Source: Candidatus Terasakiella magnetica (GTDB lineage Bacteria; Pseudomonadota; Alphaproteobacteria; Rhodospirillales; Terasakiellaceae). From it: a DNA stretch of 64,000 nucleotides. The stretch spans positions 176,551 to 240,550 of the forward strand of contig NZ_FLYE01000045.1 of assembly GCF_900093605.1 (NCBI RefSeq), read 5' to 3'. Positions within the stretch are counted from its first letter, which is position 1. Every line of letters begins with the position of its first letter. The position numbers and the translations under genes were made by a program. Below the pieces are notes generated by a model. The model saw only the letters and a program-made list of their open reading frames with translations. It was not told the DNA's origin and made no database searches. Below are positions 35,201-43,794 of the stretch, in pieces.

Positions 35201-35482
35201 GTGCGCAACTCAATCTTGCTGGTTGATTTTATTCGCCAGCGCCAAGGTGAGGGACGCCCTATTCGCGATGTGTTGCTAGAAGCGGGCATGATCCGCTTTA
35301 AACCGATCTTTTTAACCGCAGCAGCAGCCATGATCGGGGCGGCATTTATTCTGGCAGACCCGATTTTCCAAGGCTTGGCAATCTCGCTCGTCTTTGGTTT
35401 GTTTTCTTCAACCGCACTCACCTTACTGGTGATCCCTGCCATTTATGTGGTGTTGCGCGATGATGGTAAGGATATGAGATAA
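32285..35482 (+). CDS. RND efflux transporter permease
   Basis: A 1065-residue inner-membrane RND pump. The N-terminal helix is followed by PREEEPQISVPMVDILVSANG, typical of the NolG/CusA-like branch. TM4 carries SIGILVDDAIVVVEN with both Asp residues of the AcrB proton relay; TM10 has AGIIVRNSILLVD, where AcrB has Lys and this protein has Arg-Asn. It is coupled to the adaptor by an ATGA overlap. After the stop codon the 128-bp gap holds a 7-bp ATTTCGC/GCGAAAT hairpin (35501-35517) without a T-run. No outer-membrane channel is encoded nearby. Confidence 0.93.
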   Translation: MKLGISGSITKAFITSPLTPLLLLASLVVGLVALVMLPREEEPQISVPMVDILVSANGLKAQDAVELVTEPLEDIVKGIDSVEHVYSQTQDDQVVVTARFLVGTSEDDAILRVHENMRANMAKLPHGVVEPLIVGRGINDVAIVTLTLSPKSNEAARWDDNTLYAVADELQHELVKVNDVGLSYIVGGRADQIRVEPDPEQLALYGIALNQLVEKIEHANRSFLVGRLREANRSVPVVAGQTLQGMPDVGLLLLSSHDGRPVYVKDVARVIVGAKPEEKRVWHMEKAEDGSLVRKPAVTLALAKRQGANAVFVADEILQRLEIVKGKLLPEGVQVDVTRNYGETATEKADELLFHLGLATVSIVILIYFTVGWREAVVVAVVIPTTILLTLFASYLMGYTINRVSLFALIFSIGILVDDAIVVVENIVRHWNMKDDRTPLQAAIEGVAEVGNPTIIATLTIVAALLPMMFVSGLMGPYMSPIPANASAAMLFSFFVAVIITPWLLMLLRGRMMEGDAHHHDESDGGAMGRFYERFARPVIQDRSKSKKFLTIVGVATIVSCGLFYTKSVTVKLLPFDNKSEIQVVVDLPEGASLEATERVSMDVAEKLKAIPELMNMQVYVGTSMPFNFNGLVRHYYLRDKPEYGDVQLNLLPKHERDRESHDIALEVRELLKAVDAPAGSSIKVVEVPPGPPVMATLLTEVYGPDAESRREAAQKLRSVFEEIDFIVDVDDSFGNPSERLRLEIDQQRLEFHGVEEEAVYDTLGALLGGVKVGYSHRGAGVDPMEIMVRLPKEDLQMSERLLSTPVPSKNGNVELGEVVNLVRETASHPIFRRDGYAAEMVTAELAGRYEAPIYGMFAVEDALEKVDWGKLGMPALKYHGQPLDEGQVTFLWDGEWEITYVTFRDMGAAFGVAILAIYLLVVGQFGSFKLPLVILVPVPLTLIGIVLGHWMFSAPFTATSMIGFIALAGIIVRNSILLVDFIRQRQGEGRPIRDVLLEAGMIRFKPIFLTAAAAMIGAAFILADPIFQGLAISLVFGLFSSTALTLLVIPAIYVVLRDDGKDMR

Positions 35483-35610
35483 TACTCATCTAATGCTTGT
35501 ATTTCGCACTGCGAAATGATACTTAGCCCCAAAAGACCATAAAAAAACTACGTTTATTAATCTGTGTTTATATTATGTGCTTGAAATAGCAAAAATTGGG
35601 GTAGATCGGT

Positions 35611-37599
35611 ATGAAGGTTGTGACAAAGATTGCGGCGGCAATCATTGGTGTGGTTGTTGTTGCTATTATTTTATCAAATGTGTCTTCTTGGCAGGTCCTT
35701 GAAGATTCAATTGAGATTTCTAAAGAAAAAGAACTGCGCTCATTTGCAAAACAGTTTCAGACGCGCGTGGATTCTCTTTTAGATAATGCCGCAGCACGTA
35801 GTGCGTTAATTGCGACTTTACCGGACGTGCAAAAAGCCATGGCTGAGGGGGGTCGCGATTATTTAGCCAAGACCTTTGTCCCTGGCTTTGCTGATATGAA
35901 AAAGAATTTCGGCGTGCGCCAGTTCCAGTTCCACCTTTCACCAGCAACCTCATTTTTGCGTGTCCATAAAGCCAAGAAATTTGGAGATGACCTCTCTGGC
36001 TTTCGAAAAACAATCGTAAAAACCAACGAGACACGCAAAGCCGTCCAAGGCCTTGAGCGCGGCCGTGCCGGTTTAGGCGCGCGCGGCATTAGCCCCATTT
36101 TTTATAATGGAGAGCATGTGGGCTCCGTTGAATTTGGTCTTTCTTTTGGTAAAGCTCTGCTCAATAGCTTTAAAAAAGAAACAGGTGTTGAAACGGCCTT
36201 TTTCTTGCTGCCTAACAGCAATGCATCCTTGAAAGAATTTGATGCAACAAATGCGGATATCAAATTAAAAGCATCGACCTTCCCAGAAACAACGAGTTTT
36301 GACCTTGCCCGTGTAAAGGAAGGTTTAAACGAGATTACTTATTTGGGCGAAGAGACTTTTGATGCGGGCGTGGTGACAACCCTTGCCGCCCCGATTTATG
36401 ATTTTTCTGGCAAAACGGTTGGTGTGGCCTATTTCGCCTCTGGTGTGACGGGTTTTGAAGTGCTGAAAAGTAAGGCGCAGAACAGTTATCTTATTATTTT
36501 TGTTGTAATTATCGCCTTTGGTGCGGCAGTTGGTTATTTTGCCTCTAGACGAATTGTGCGCCCTGTGATCAAGCTGAAGTCGGTGATGATGGATATTATC
36601 AACGGGCAAGATGATGCAAGCGTTCCTTATGTTGAACAACAAGATGAATATGGCGAAATTGCCTCAGCCGTGGAAATCTTTAAAAAGCATATGATTTCTG
36701 CAAAAGACCTTGCAGCCCAGCAAGAAGAAAACAGCCGCATCCAAACCGAGCGTGCAGAAAGGCTGCAAGCCGAAACCCTTGAGTTTGATAGCTCTGTTCG
36801 TGACATTCTTGCTAATGTCAGTCAGGCCTCTCTTAATGTGAAATCCATGGTGTCTGAGATGAAGGGCGCTGCCCAGCAGACTTTGGGTGAAGCCGATAAG
36901 GCCTTGGCCTCAGCGGACTCTTCCGCCAATAATATTGATGCGGTTGCAGCTGCCTCAGAAGAGCTTTCAGCCTCAATTGGAGAGATTGAACGCCAAGTCT
37001 ATGGCTCAACCGATATTGCCAATAAGGCTGTTGATGAAACGGAATTGGCAAATACGCTTGTGACCAAGCTGACCCAAAGTGCCTCTGCCATTGAAGAGGT
37101 GACCTCCTTAATTAATAGCATTGCAGAACAGACCAACTTGTTGGCCCTGAACGCAACGATTGAGGCGGCCCGTGCTGGTGAAGCTGGTAAAGGTTTTGCA
37201 GTTGTTGCAGGTGAAGTTAAGAACCTTGCTAACCAAACAGCAAAAGCCACGGGTGATATTGCTAAACAGATTACTGAAATGCAGTCTGTTACGGAAGAAA
37301 CGGTGACAGCTATTAATGATGTGAGTGAAACAATCCGTCACCTCAATGATATCTCAACATCTATTTCCACAGCAGTTGAACAGCAAAAATCAGCCACTAG
37401 CGAAATTGCGAGCAGCATTTCTAATGTGACCCAAGATGCTTCAGTTGTATCAGGCACAATTAGTGCGGTGGAAAGTGAAGCAGGCAGAACTGAGGCAAAA
37501 GCGGAAGAAGCCATTGAGGATGTGAACAAGTTTGAACAACAGTTCACACAGCTTAATACGCAGGTCTCAAGTTTCTTGAGTGCTGTTAAACAGGCCTAG
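35611..37599 (+). CDS. Methyl-accepting chemotaxis protein with double-Cache-like sensor
   Basis: A 662-residue chemoreceptor. TM1 is at residues about 6-24 and TM2 at about 292-314. The periplasmic part between them (about 265 residues, with [21 protein letters not shown] split by the family pattern and [19 protein letters not shown]) fits a double-Cache type 3 sensor. A HAMP domain follows TM2. The cytoplasmic signalling domain has the highly conserved tip [19 protein letters not shown]. No CheR-binding pentapeptide is seen at the C-terminus. It is monocistronic; its 3' end overlaps the convergent GGDEF-EAL gene by 33 bp. Confidence 0.94.
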   Translation: MKVVTKIAAAIIGVVVVAIILSNVSSWQVLEDSIEISKEKELRSFAKQFQTRVDSLLDNAAARSALIATLPDVQKAMAEGGRDYLAKTFVPGFADMKKNFGVRQFQFHLSPATSFLRVHKAKKFGDDLSGFRKTIVKTNETRKAVQGLERGRAGLGARGISPIFYNGEHVGSVEFGLSFGKALLNSFKKETGVETAFFLLPNSNASLKEFDATNADIKLKASTFPETTSFDLARVKEGLNEITYLGEETFDAGVVTTLAAPIYDFSGKTVGVAYFASGVTGFEVLKSKAQNSYLIIFVVIIAFGAAVGYFASRRIVRPVIKLKSVMMDIINGQDDASVPYVEQQDEYGEIASAVEIFKKHMISAKDLAAQQEENSRIQTERAERLQAETLEFDSSVRDILANVSQASLNVKSMVSEMKGAAQQTLGEADKALASADSSANNIDAVAAASEELSASIGEIERQVYGSTDIANKAVDETELANTLVTKLTQSASAIEEVTSLINSIAEQTNLLALNATIEAARAGEAGKGFAVVAGEVKNLANQTAKATGDIAKQITEMQSVTEETVTAINDVSETIRHLNDISTSISTAVEQQKSATSEIASSISNVTQDASVVSGTISAVESEAGRTEAKAEEAIEDVNKFEQQFTQLNTQVSSFLSAVKQA

Positions 37600-39444
37600 G
37601 CTGAGCTTTGGGGAAATAGGTGAACAGTCTAGATATTGGGCATATTCATCTATCCCCATTGGGGCAGCATAGAGAAAACCTTGCCCGAAATCACAGCCAA
37701 GATCGCGCAAAATATCAGCCTCGGCTTCAAACTCAATGCCTTCGGCAACCACCTGACAGTCAAAATCATGAAACAGCTTGATCAGGGAGGTTGCAATATC
37801 ACGGTTCTGTTTGGATTGATGGATATTGGTGACGAAGCTGCGGTCGATTTTGATGGTGTCGAAATGGACCTGTTTTAAATAAGATAATGAGGAATAGCCC
37901 GTGCCAAAATCATCCAAGGCAAGGGCAAAACCTTCTTTCTTAAGCTGTTTGAGGTTTTCAAGTGTAATGCGGTCTTCATCTAAAAATGTACTTTCGGTGA
38001 CCTCTATTTCAAGCTGATGGGGCTTCACATGGCATTGGCTCATACGTTCAAGGAGTTGCGCCACATAATTGGGGTTGCGCAATTCCATGACACTCGCATT
38101 GACTGAGAGGATATGACCGCTTTGGCTGAAGGCATCTACAAGGCAGAGGTCATTACAGATATTGTTATGAACTTGACGGCCTAATTCATTAATCATGCCT
38201 GTGCGCTCTGCAATGGGGATGAAATGGGCTGGGGGAATAAACTGGCCTTGTTGATCTTGCCAGCGCACAAGAACTTCCCCGGTTGTGGCTTCAAGGTTTT
38301 GCAAATTGACTTTAGGCTGATAGTGATTGATCAAACGATGATCAAAAAGCGCTGTTTTAAGTTTTTTCTTTAAGCGGATATGGTTGATGTAATCTTGGCC
38401 GAGATGCTCATTAAACGTTACAAAGCTCGCATTTGCAGTTTCTTTAGCCTTGAACAGGGCGATATCGCATTTTCTAATCAGGCTTTTAACCCGTGTCCCA
38501 TGCTGTGGGTAAAGCGCAGCCCCGATGGATACATCAAGTAAGAGACGATCATTTCCAACAGGGAGATCTATTTTCAGAAGCTTGATGATCTGGTCGCTTG
38601 TCTTTGCCATGTCTTCGTTATTTTCAATATAACGCGCCAGAATAAATTCATTACTTGCCGTGCGCCCAATGAGTGCATCAGGGAAGCAACGGGTTAAATG
38701 TAGAGCGAGGTTTTTAAGCGTTTCATCACCTACATCATGACCGTGAATATCGTTGATATGGCGAAAGCCGCGAATATCAAGCAAGGAGAGGAACAGGGGG
38801 CAATCAGGACGCAGAGCGATTTTCTTTTTCAGCTCCTGAATGAAATAGGACGAGTTTGCCAAGCCTGTCAGCTGATCATTGCGCATGGCTTCAAACAGCT
38901 TCATTTCTGCCACGCGGCGGTTGTAGTCAATTAGGAACAGGGAGGTGAAATTGGCAATGGATTCTGTGAAGTAAATTTCTTCTAAGGCCCAGCGGTGAGG
39001 CCCATCGTCATATTCACAACAGATGATCCCAAGGGTCTGGGCATCAATTTGGATGCTGGCACATAATTGGGCGCAGATATGCGGGGTGAAGAAATGAACG
39101 GGTTTTGCCTCATTGCGCGGTAGGGTGCTGGCATTATCAATGGCATAAATAAAGTCCTGATCCAGACGTTTGATCAGGTCTTCTAGCTCTTTGCGTTTAA
39201 ACGTTTCAGTATTGCTTTGTGTACTAGCAAGACACTGCCATAGATCAGGATCATCACGATCACACACCCAAATGCCGATACGGGCATTTTCAAGGGTGGC
39301 AGATAGAGTGTGTATAATATCGCCCATCGCCCCATATAGGTCTCCGCACAAGACGGAAGGGCTTCGCGATAGATTTCGCAAAGATTGCATGTGATTAAAC
39401 AATGTTGCTTCGTTTCGACGGTCAGTTTGGCGATACATGTTCAC
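37567..39444 (-). CDS. GAF-GGDEF-EAL protein, probable c-di-GMP phosphodiesterase
   Basis: A 625-residue soluble protein. An N-terminal GAF-like sensor (residues about 30-175) precedes a GGDEF domain whose active site is degenerate (RTASNEF), so cyclase activity is unlikely. The EAL domain appears active: GEVLVRW in the EAL position, [21 protein letters not shown] and the IDRSF and EGIE segments are present. It should break c-di-GMP to pGpG, perhaps with GTP binding at the dead GGDEF as an activator, as known for similar proteins. It is convergent with and overlaps the chemoreceptor gene, which hints at linked motility control. Confidence 0.92.
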   Translation of the reverse strand: MNMYRQTDRRNEATLFNHMQSLRNLSRSPSVLCGDLYGAMGDIIHTLSATLENARIGIWVCDRDDPDLWQCLASTQSNTETFKRKELEDLIKRLDQDFIYAIDNASTLPRNEAKPVHFFTPHICAQLCASIQIDAQTLGIICCEYDDGPHRWALEEIYFTESIANFTSLFLIDYNRRVAEMKLFEAMRNDQLTGLANSSYFIQELKKKIALRPDCPLFLSLLDIRGFRHINDIHGHDVGDETLKNLALHLTRCFPDALIGRTASNEFILARYIENNEDMAKTSDQIIKLLKIDLPVGNDRLLLDVSIGAALYPQHGTRVKSLIRKCDIALFKAKETANASFVTFNEHLGQDYINHIRLKKKLKTALFDHRLINHYQPKVNLQNLEATTGEVLVRWQDQQGQFIPPAHFIPIAERTGMINELGRQVHNNICNDLCLVDAFSQSGHILSVNASVMELRNPNYVAQLLERMSQCHVKPHQLEIEVTESTFLDEDRITLENLKQLKKEGFALALDDFGTGYSSLSYLKQVHFDTIKIDRSFVTNIHQSKQNRDIATSLIKLFHDFDCQVVAEGIEFEAEADILRDLGCDFGQGFLYAAPMGIDEYAQYLDCSPISPKLSLGLFNSTQET

Positions 39445-39540
39445 ACTCCTTATTAACCCCTGATAGAGCGCTTTGTTTTTATGTAGATTGGTTTGGGTAA
39501 GGCGGAGTTCAAGATAAAAAGCGATACTTAAGTATAAAAA

Positions 39541-39570
39541 AACCCCCGTACATACAGTACGAGGGTTTTT
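39541..39570 (-). terminator. Intrinsic terminator of phaC
   Basis: AACCCCCGTAC (39541-39551) pairs with AGTACGAGGGTT; on the minus strand seven T follow, and on the plus strand five T follow. It ends phaC and can work in both directions. Confidence 0.85.
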
Positions 39571-39588
39571 GTGGGTTATAGGTATGTT

Positions 39589-41325
39589 TTACTCTTCAAA
39601 AACATAGGTTCCCGGTGCATCACAGATCGGCGCGTAATCACCTTTTGGTGTGCCAAGTGATGGTGGGTTTACTTTGCCTGAAGAGTTCTTGACCAACCAT
39701 TCTTGCCATGGCTCCCACCAAGAGCCTTCAACAACATCTTGGCGTTCTGCCCATTCTTGTGGGGGAACGAATTTGTCGTTATCCAGCTTGGTTGCAATTT
39801 GGTAATGGCGGCGCGGGTGGCCCGGCTCATTAACGATCCCAGCATTATGCCCACCGTTGGTGAGAACAAAGGTTACGTCCGTATCAACGATCTGATGGAT
39901 CTTATAAACAGATTTCCATGGCGCTACATGGTCTTTACCAGTTGCCACAGCAAAAATAGGTGTGCGGATATCAGAAATGGCAATCGGTTTGCCACCGACT
40001 TCAAAACGCCCCGCAGAGAGGTCGTTGTTGAGGAACAGGCGGCGCAGATATTCAGTATGCATTTTATAAGGCATACGGGTTGCATCAGCGTTCCAGCTCA
40101 TCAGGTCATTCACGCGTGGCTGTTCACCCAGAAGATATTCTGACACCATCTTAGACCAGATGAGATCAAAGGAGCGCAGCAGCTGGAAGGCACCAGACAT
40201 TTGCTTGGTATCGAGATAGCCCTGATCCCACATCATGTCTTCCATGTAAGAAATTTGGCTTTCATCGATAAAGAGCATCAATTCACCAGCTTCAGAGAAA
40301 TCTGTTTGCGTGGTGAAAAGGGTGATGGTTTTGAAACGATCATCATTATCGCGCGCCATGGCAGCTGCGGCAATTGTGAGAAGTGTCCCACCCAAACAAT
40401 AACCAACACCATGGACTTTTTTGTCCGGAACGATGGTTGTTACAGCCTTGAGACATTCCATCACACCTTGGCTGACGTAATCTTCCATGGTCAGGTCGCG
40501 GTCTTTTTCCGTTGGGTTATGCCATGACAGCATGAAGACCGTATGGCCTTGATCCACCAGATATTTCACCAAGGAATTATATTGCGAGAGATCAAGGATA
40601 TAATATTTCATGATCCAGGCCGGAACGATCAGGATCGGTTCGGCATCAACTTTTTTGGTTGTTGGTTCATATTGCAACAATTCAACAAGGCGGTTGCGAT
40701 AAACCACTTTACCTTTGGTACAGGCAAGGTTTTTACCGACCTGAAATTCGCTTTCTGCCGCATTATGTTCATCGGTGATGTTGCGCATCACTTCATTCCA
40801 ATAATTCTCAGCCCCTTTGACAAGGTTTTGACCGCCTTGTTCCATGGTTGTCTTAAGAACTTGTGGGTTTGTGGCAAAGAAGTTGGTTGGCGAAATAATA
40901 TCAAGCCATTGGCGCGCACCAAAAGAAACCATGCTTTCGTGGTGCTTAGAAACACCGGGAATGCCCATGGTCGCATAGTGCCACCACTGTTCTTTTAACA
41001 AGAAGCCTTGTGCAAGAACGTTAAACGGGAACTGTTTCCATTCTTCAGCGCGAAAACGGCGATCTTCCGGTAAAGGCTGGATGAAATCAGGGATTTCCGG
41101 GTCCATGGTTGCACGTGCCGCCCAGATGTTGAAATCCATGGTTTTGCGGGCAAAGTTTTCAGACATTTCACCAATTTTACCCGGTGAATGCGCCATATGA
41201 ACCAGCCAGTCAAAATAGGCCACCATAATGGAAGCAGGCGATAGCCCGTTGGTCATACGGCCTTCAACGGCGTGAATGGCACGGTCGATGCTTGTCTTTA
41301 CGTTTGGAACGGACATGCGTGTCAT
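39589..41325 (-). CDS. phaC: Class I polyhydroxyalkanoate synthase
   Basis: A 578-residue enzyme that polymerises 3-hydroxyacyl-CoA to PHA storage granules. The lipase-like box GYCLGG carries the nucleophilic Cys; the catalytic Asp is in GKDHVAPWKS and the catalytic His in TNGGHNAGIVNEP. The N-terminal domain has the FNIWAARATMDPEIP and HYATMGIPGVSKH stretches usual for class I enzymes, and the length fits a stand-alone class I synthase. The ATG at 41325 or 41316 may be used. No phaA, phaB or phasin gene lies beside it. It is divergent from an M20 amidohydrolase across 96 bp. Confidence 0.95.
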   Translation of the reverse strand: MTRMSVPNVKTSIDRAIHAVEGRMTNGLSPASIMVAYFDWLVHMAHSPGKIGEMSENFARKTMDFNIWAARATMDPEIPDFIQPLPEDRRFRAEEWKQFPFNVLAQGFLLKEQWWHYATMGIPGVSKHHESMVSFGARQWLDIISPTNFFATNPQVLKTTMEQGGQNLVKGAENYWNEVMRNITDEHNAAESEFQVGKNLACTKGKVVYRNRLVELLQYEPTTKKVDAEPILIVPAWIMKYYILDLSQYNSLVKYLVDQGHTVFMLSWHNPTEKDRDLTMEDYVSQGVMECLKAVTTIVPDKKVHGVGYCLGGTLLTIAAAAMARDNDDRFKTITLFTTQTDFSEAGELMLFIDESQISYMEDMMWDQGYLDTKQMSGAFQLLRSFDLIWSKMVSEYLLGEQPRVNDLMSWNADATRMPYKMHTEYLRRLFLNNDLSAGRFEVGGKPIAISDIRTPIFAVATGKDHVAPWKSVYKIHQIVDTDVTFVLTNGGHNAGIVNEPGHPRRHYQIATKLDNDKFVPPQEWAERQDVVEGSWWEPWQEWLVKNSSGKVNPPSLGTPKGDYAPICDAPGTYVFEE

Positions 41326-41421
41326 GTTAAGAATTACTCCACGAAGATCATTATGTTTATTTTGCGTTGCAGCATTTATAATCCTAATTTAGCTTTTGGG
41401 CAATTGTTAAGGGCCGTTTTC

Positions 41422-42579
41422 ATGAAAATTTCACAAGAAAATCCTCTGGTTCAGGAAATGACAAATTGGCGGCGCCATTTGCATAGCTACCCTGAAACCG
41501 CATTTGAAGAAGTCCTGACGCAGGATTTTATTGCTGCGCGCCTAAAAGAGTTTGGTCTTGAGGTTCATGAAGGGCTCGCCAAAACGGGTGTGGTTGGGAC
41601 TTTAACAACAGGTGAGGGGCCATCAATTGCCTTGCGCGCAGATATGGATGGGCTTGATATGGTTGAGCAATCCGGCGTGCCACACTGTTCTAAGCATGCT
41701 GGTAAAATGCATGGTTGTGGTCATGATGGGCATATGGCGATGTTGTTGGGCGCAGCTAAACACCTTAGTGAAAATAAAGATTTTAAAGGAACCGTGCATT
41801 TTATTTTTCAACCCGCTGAAGAAAATGAAGGTGGGGCACGGGTGATGATTGAAGAAGGGCTGTTTGAGAAGTTTCCCGCAGATGCCGTTTATGGCATGCA
41901 TAATTGGCCTGAGCTTCCCATGGGGACAATGGCGATGAAAGCAGGCCCTCTCATGGCGGCCTGTGATGCTATGGAAATTCGCATTAAAGGAGTGGGGTGC
42001 CATGGGGCCATGCCGCATCTGGGGATTGATCCTGTGGTGGTGGCAAGTGAGCTTGTCTTGGCCTTACAATCTGTTTCCAGCCGGGTGGTGAACCCGCAAG
42101 ATGCGGTTGTGGTGTCTGTTACGCAAATTAATGGCGGCCATACATGGAATGTGATCCCTGAAGAAGTGATCATGCGCGGCACCATTCGCTCTTTTAACCC
42201 GCAAGTACAAGATAAGTTGGAAGAGACCATTAACCGGATTGTTAAGGGCGTATGCCTTGCTCATGGCGCAGACTATGAGCTTGATTATATTACGGGTTAC
42301 CCCGCAACGGTGAATGATGCGCAAGAAACGGAAAATTGCGCGCGTGCGGCAATGCTGACGGTTGGTGAGAACCATGTGATGTTGGACCCAACACCGAGCA
42401 TGGGGGCTGAAGACTTTGCCTATATGTTACAGGCAAAACCGGGCTGTTATGTCTGGCTTGGCACAGGGGGCGTGCCGGGGGGATGCTTGCTGCATAATCC
42501 GGGATATGATTTTAATGATGATGTGCTGCATATGGGGGCGAGCTATTGGGTTAACCTTGTGAGTGAGATTTTAGGTTAA
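41422..42579 (+). CDS. M20-family amidohydrolase
   Basis: A 385-residue metal-dependent amidohydrolase of the hippurate hydrolase/N-acyl-amino-acid group. The ATG at 41422 follows TTAAGGG at 9 bp; the open frame upstream overlaps the divergent phaC gene and is not used. Marks are WRRHLHSYPETAFEE, RADMDGLDM, the metal-binding MHGCGHDGHMAMLLG and QPAEENEGGARVMIEEG. The usual dimerisation insert follows. It releases an acyl group from an amino acid or peptide; exact substrate unknown. It converges with the RcdA-like gene at a 7-bp gap. Confidence 0.93.
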   Translation: MKISQENPLVQEMTNWRRHLHSYPETAFEEVLTQDFIAARLKEFGLEVHEGLAKTGVVGTLTTGEGPSIALRADMDGLDMVEQSGVPHCSKHAGKMHGCGHDGHMAMLLGAAKHLSENKDFKGTVHFIFQPAEENEGGARVMIEEGLFEKFPADAVYGMHNWPELPMGTMAMKAGPLMAACDAMEIRIKGVGCHGAMPHLGIDPVVVASELVLALQSVSSRVVNPQDAVVVSVTQINGGHTWNVIPEEVIMRGTIRSFNPQVQDKLEETINRIVKGVCLAHGADYELDYITGYPATVNDAQETENCARAAMLTVGENHVMLDPTPSMGAEDFAYMLQAKPGCYVWLGTGGVPGGCLLHNPGYDFNDDVLHMGASYWVNLVSEILG

Positions 42580-42586
42580 CGAGGCT

Positions 42587-42988
42587 TTATTGGCGCAACA
42601 TGCCTTCAATGCGGGTTGCGCGCATGAAAAGCTCCCAACTGCGCCTTCTTAAGCTTTGAAGGGCGCGCGGGCAGTCTTCGATGGGAGTGTTTGTGGGTTC
42701 AACGCAGATATCTTCTTGGGCAAGGGGCTGAGTGTTTTGAGCAAAGTCCTGACGGGTAATTTCATCATTTAAGATGGCTTTTTCACTCATAAGCCAAGAC
42801 ATCATGTGGGAAAGTCTGGATGTAACGCGCAAGGACTCTTTTGTTAGGGCTAGTCTCTTTACAGGTACTAAATGGCGGACTTGGTGTTCAAACCTATAGG
42901 CATGATACTGTTCGGCTTCTATTAACAAAGACATTGTCTCGTCAAACGTTCTGTCCAGCCAGTTTACAGTTGTTGCGACTTTCCCCAT
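42587..42988 (-). CDS. rcdA: DUF1465 protein, RcdA-like
   Basis: A 133-residue all-helical protein. The ATG at 42988 has a textbook GGAGG 5 bp upstream and is preferred to the ATG at 43003. The pattern FDETMSLLIEAEQYHAYRFE followed by LRVTSRLSHMMSWLMSEKAI and NDEITRQDF matches DUF1465, the family of Caulobacter RcdA, an adaptor that helps ClpXP destroy the cell-cycle regulator CtrA together with CpdR. The symbol is given on family resemblance. A 121-residue unknown protein is encoded 48 bp upstream on the same strand, a possible operon partner. Confidence 0.72.
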   Translation of the reverse strand: MGKVATTVNWLDRTFDETMSLLIEAEQYHAYRFEHQVRHLVPVKRLALTKESLRVTSRLSHMMSWLMSEKAILNDEITRQDFAQNTQPLAQEDICVEPTNTPIEDCPRALQSLRRRSWELFMRATRIEGMLRQ

Positions 42989-43036
42989 GAGAACCTCCGC
43001 CATTTAACAGAAAATGGATGGCGAAGATTTTATTCT

Positions 43037-43402
43037 TTAATGGATGGAACAGCCTTCCGGCGTTGTTTCATCAAAAATGTTCGCCGTAAATTCATATGTG
43101 TCTTCTTGGATGCGAATTCCAGAAATTTCTGGATAGCGCGCCGCCATCCACAACACATATTTGGCAACGAGAACACCATTTTCATCCTTGACCGCATCGC
43201 GAATTAATTGCGCGACAACCCCAAGGCGGTTGAAATGGTCTAAAAAGTGGGTCGGGCCAAACCACTGATCTGAAAATTTACGAAGTTCCAAATCCATCGT
43301 TTCAGCATGTTCTTTTTCAAACTCGTCAAGAACATCAGCTTCAAAACGAACGGGATATGGTGAGCCGTCCATGGCGATCATAAATGATAAATCGGAATGC
43401 AT
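43037..43402 (-). CDS. Conserved hypothetical protein upstream of the RcdA-like gene
   Basis: A 121-residue soluble protein, not recognised. The ATG at 43402 has GGAGGG 5 bp upstream and is preferred to the ATG at 43414. It begins with a beta-like MIAMDGSPYPVRFEADVL, has a central helix with TMDLELRKFSDQWFG, and ends with a short EGCSIH containing its single Cys. No membrane or signal segment is present. It probably shares a transcript with the DUF1465 gene. An inverted repeat ACGTACA/TGTACGT lies directly upstream. Confidence 0.7.
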   Translation of the reverse strand: MHSDLSFMIAMDGSPYPVRFEADVLDEFEKEHAETMDLELRKFSDQWFGPTHFLDHFNRLGVVAQLIRDAVKDENGVLVAKYVLWMAARYPEISGIRIQEDTYEFTANIFDETTPEGCSIH

Positions 43403-43418
43403 ATTGCCCTCCATTAAA

Positions 43419-43533
43419 CGTACAATTTCCTACTGTTTAATACTGTACGTGTTCTTTTGAACTTATCAAATGTGCAGAAGGGTTAGGCTTTTTCAGGGAA
43501 TTGCCTACGTAAGTAGTATGGGATAGTACGTAA
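43419..43533. promoter_or_regulatory. Cluster of TACGT elements upstream of the RcdA-like operon
   Basis: ACGTACA (43419-43425) and TGTACGT (43444-43450) form an inverted repeat. TACGTAA occurs at 43506-43512 and again at 43527-43533, a 21-bp period. The 43403-43794 gap holds no convincing gene; the 80-codon frame at 43437-43679 has no support. These elements may be operators for the minus-strand operon. Confidence 0.35.
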
Positions 43534-43794
43534 AAGAACTTAAATGAATGGAGCAATCTACTGTCGGTTACGAATGTATTCAGCGTGCTATGAATGTTAA
43601 ATTGATATTTCTCTTTGTTTTCTGCGGTTTTTATGCCTTTTAAAACCGCACATAGGCTCAGCAGGCTTATTTTCTCCACATCTACAAGTAACTAAACTAA
43701 AGGCATTAATACGAAAGAAGTAAATGGTTGTTTTTCGCAGATTCAGGGTTGATGAATTACCGTTTTAAAGAATTTGGGGTTATTTATCATAAAG

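Noticed and set aside
43437..43679. 80-codon frame on the minus strand
   Set aside because: No ribosome-binding site, no recognisable protein features, and AT-rich composition like the rest of the spacer.
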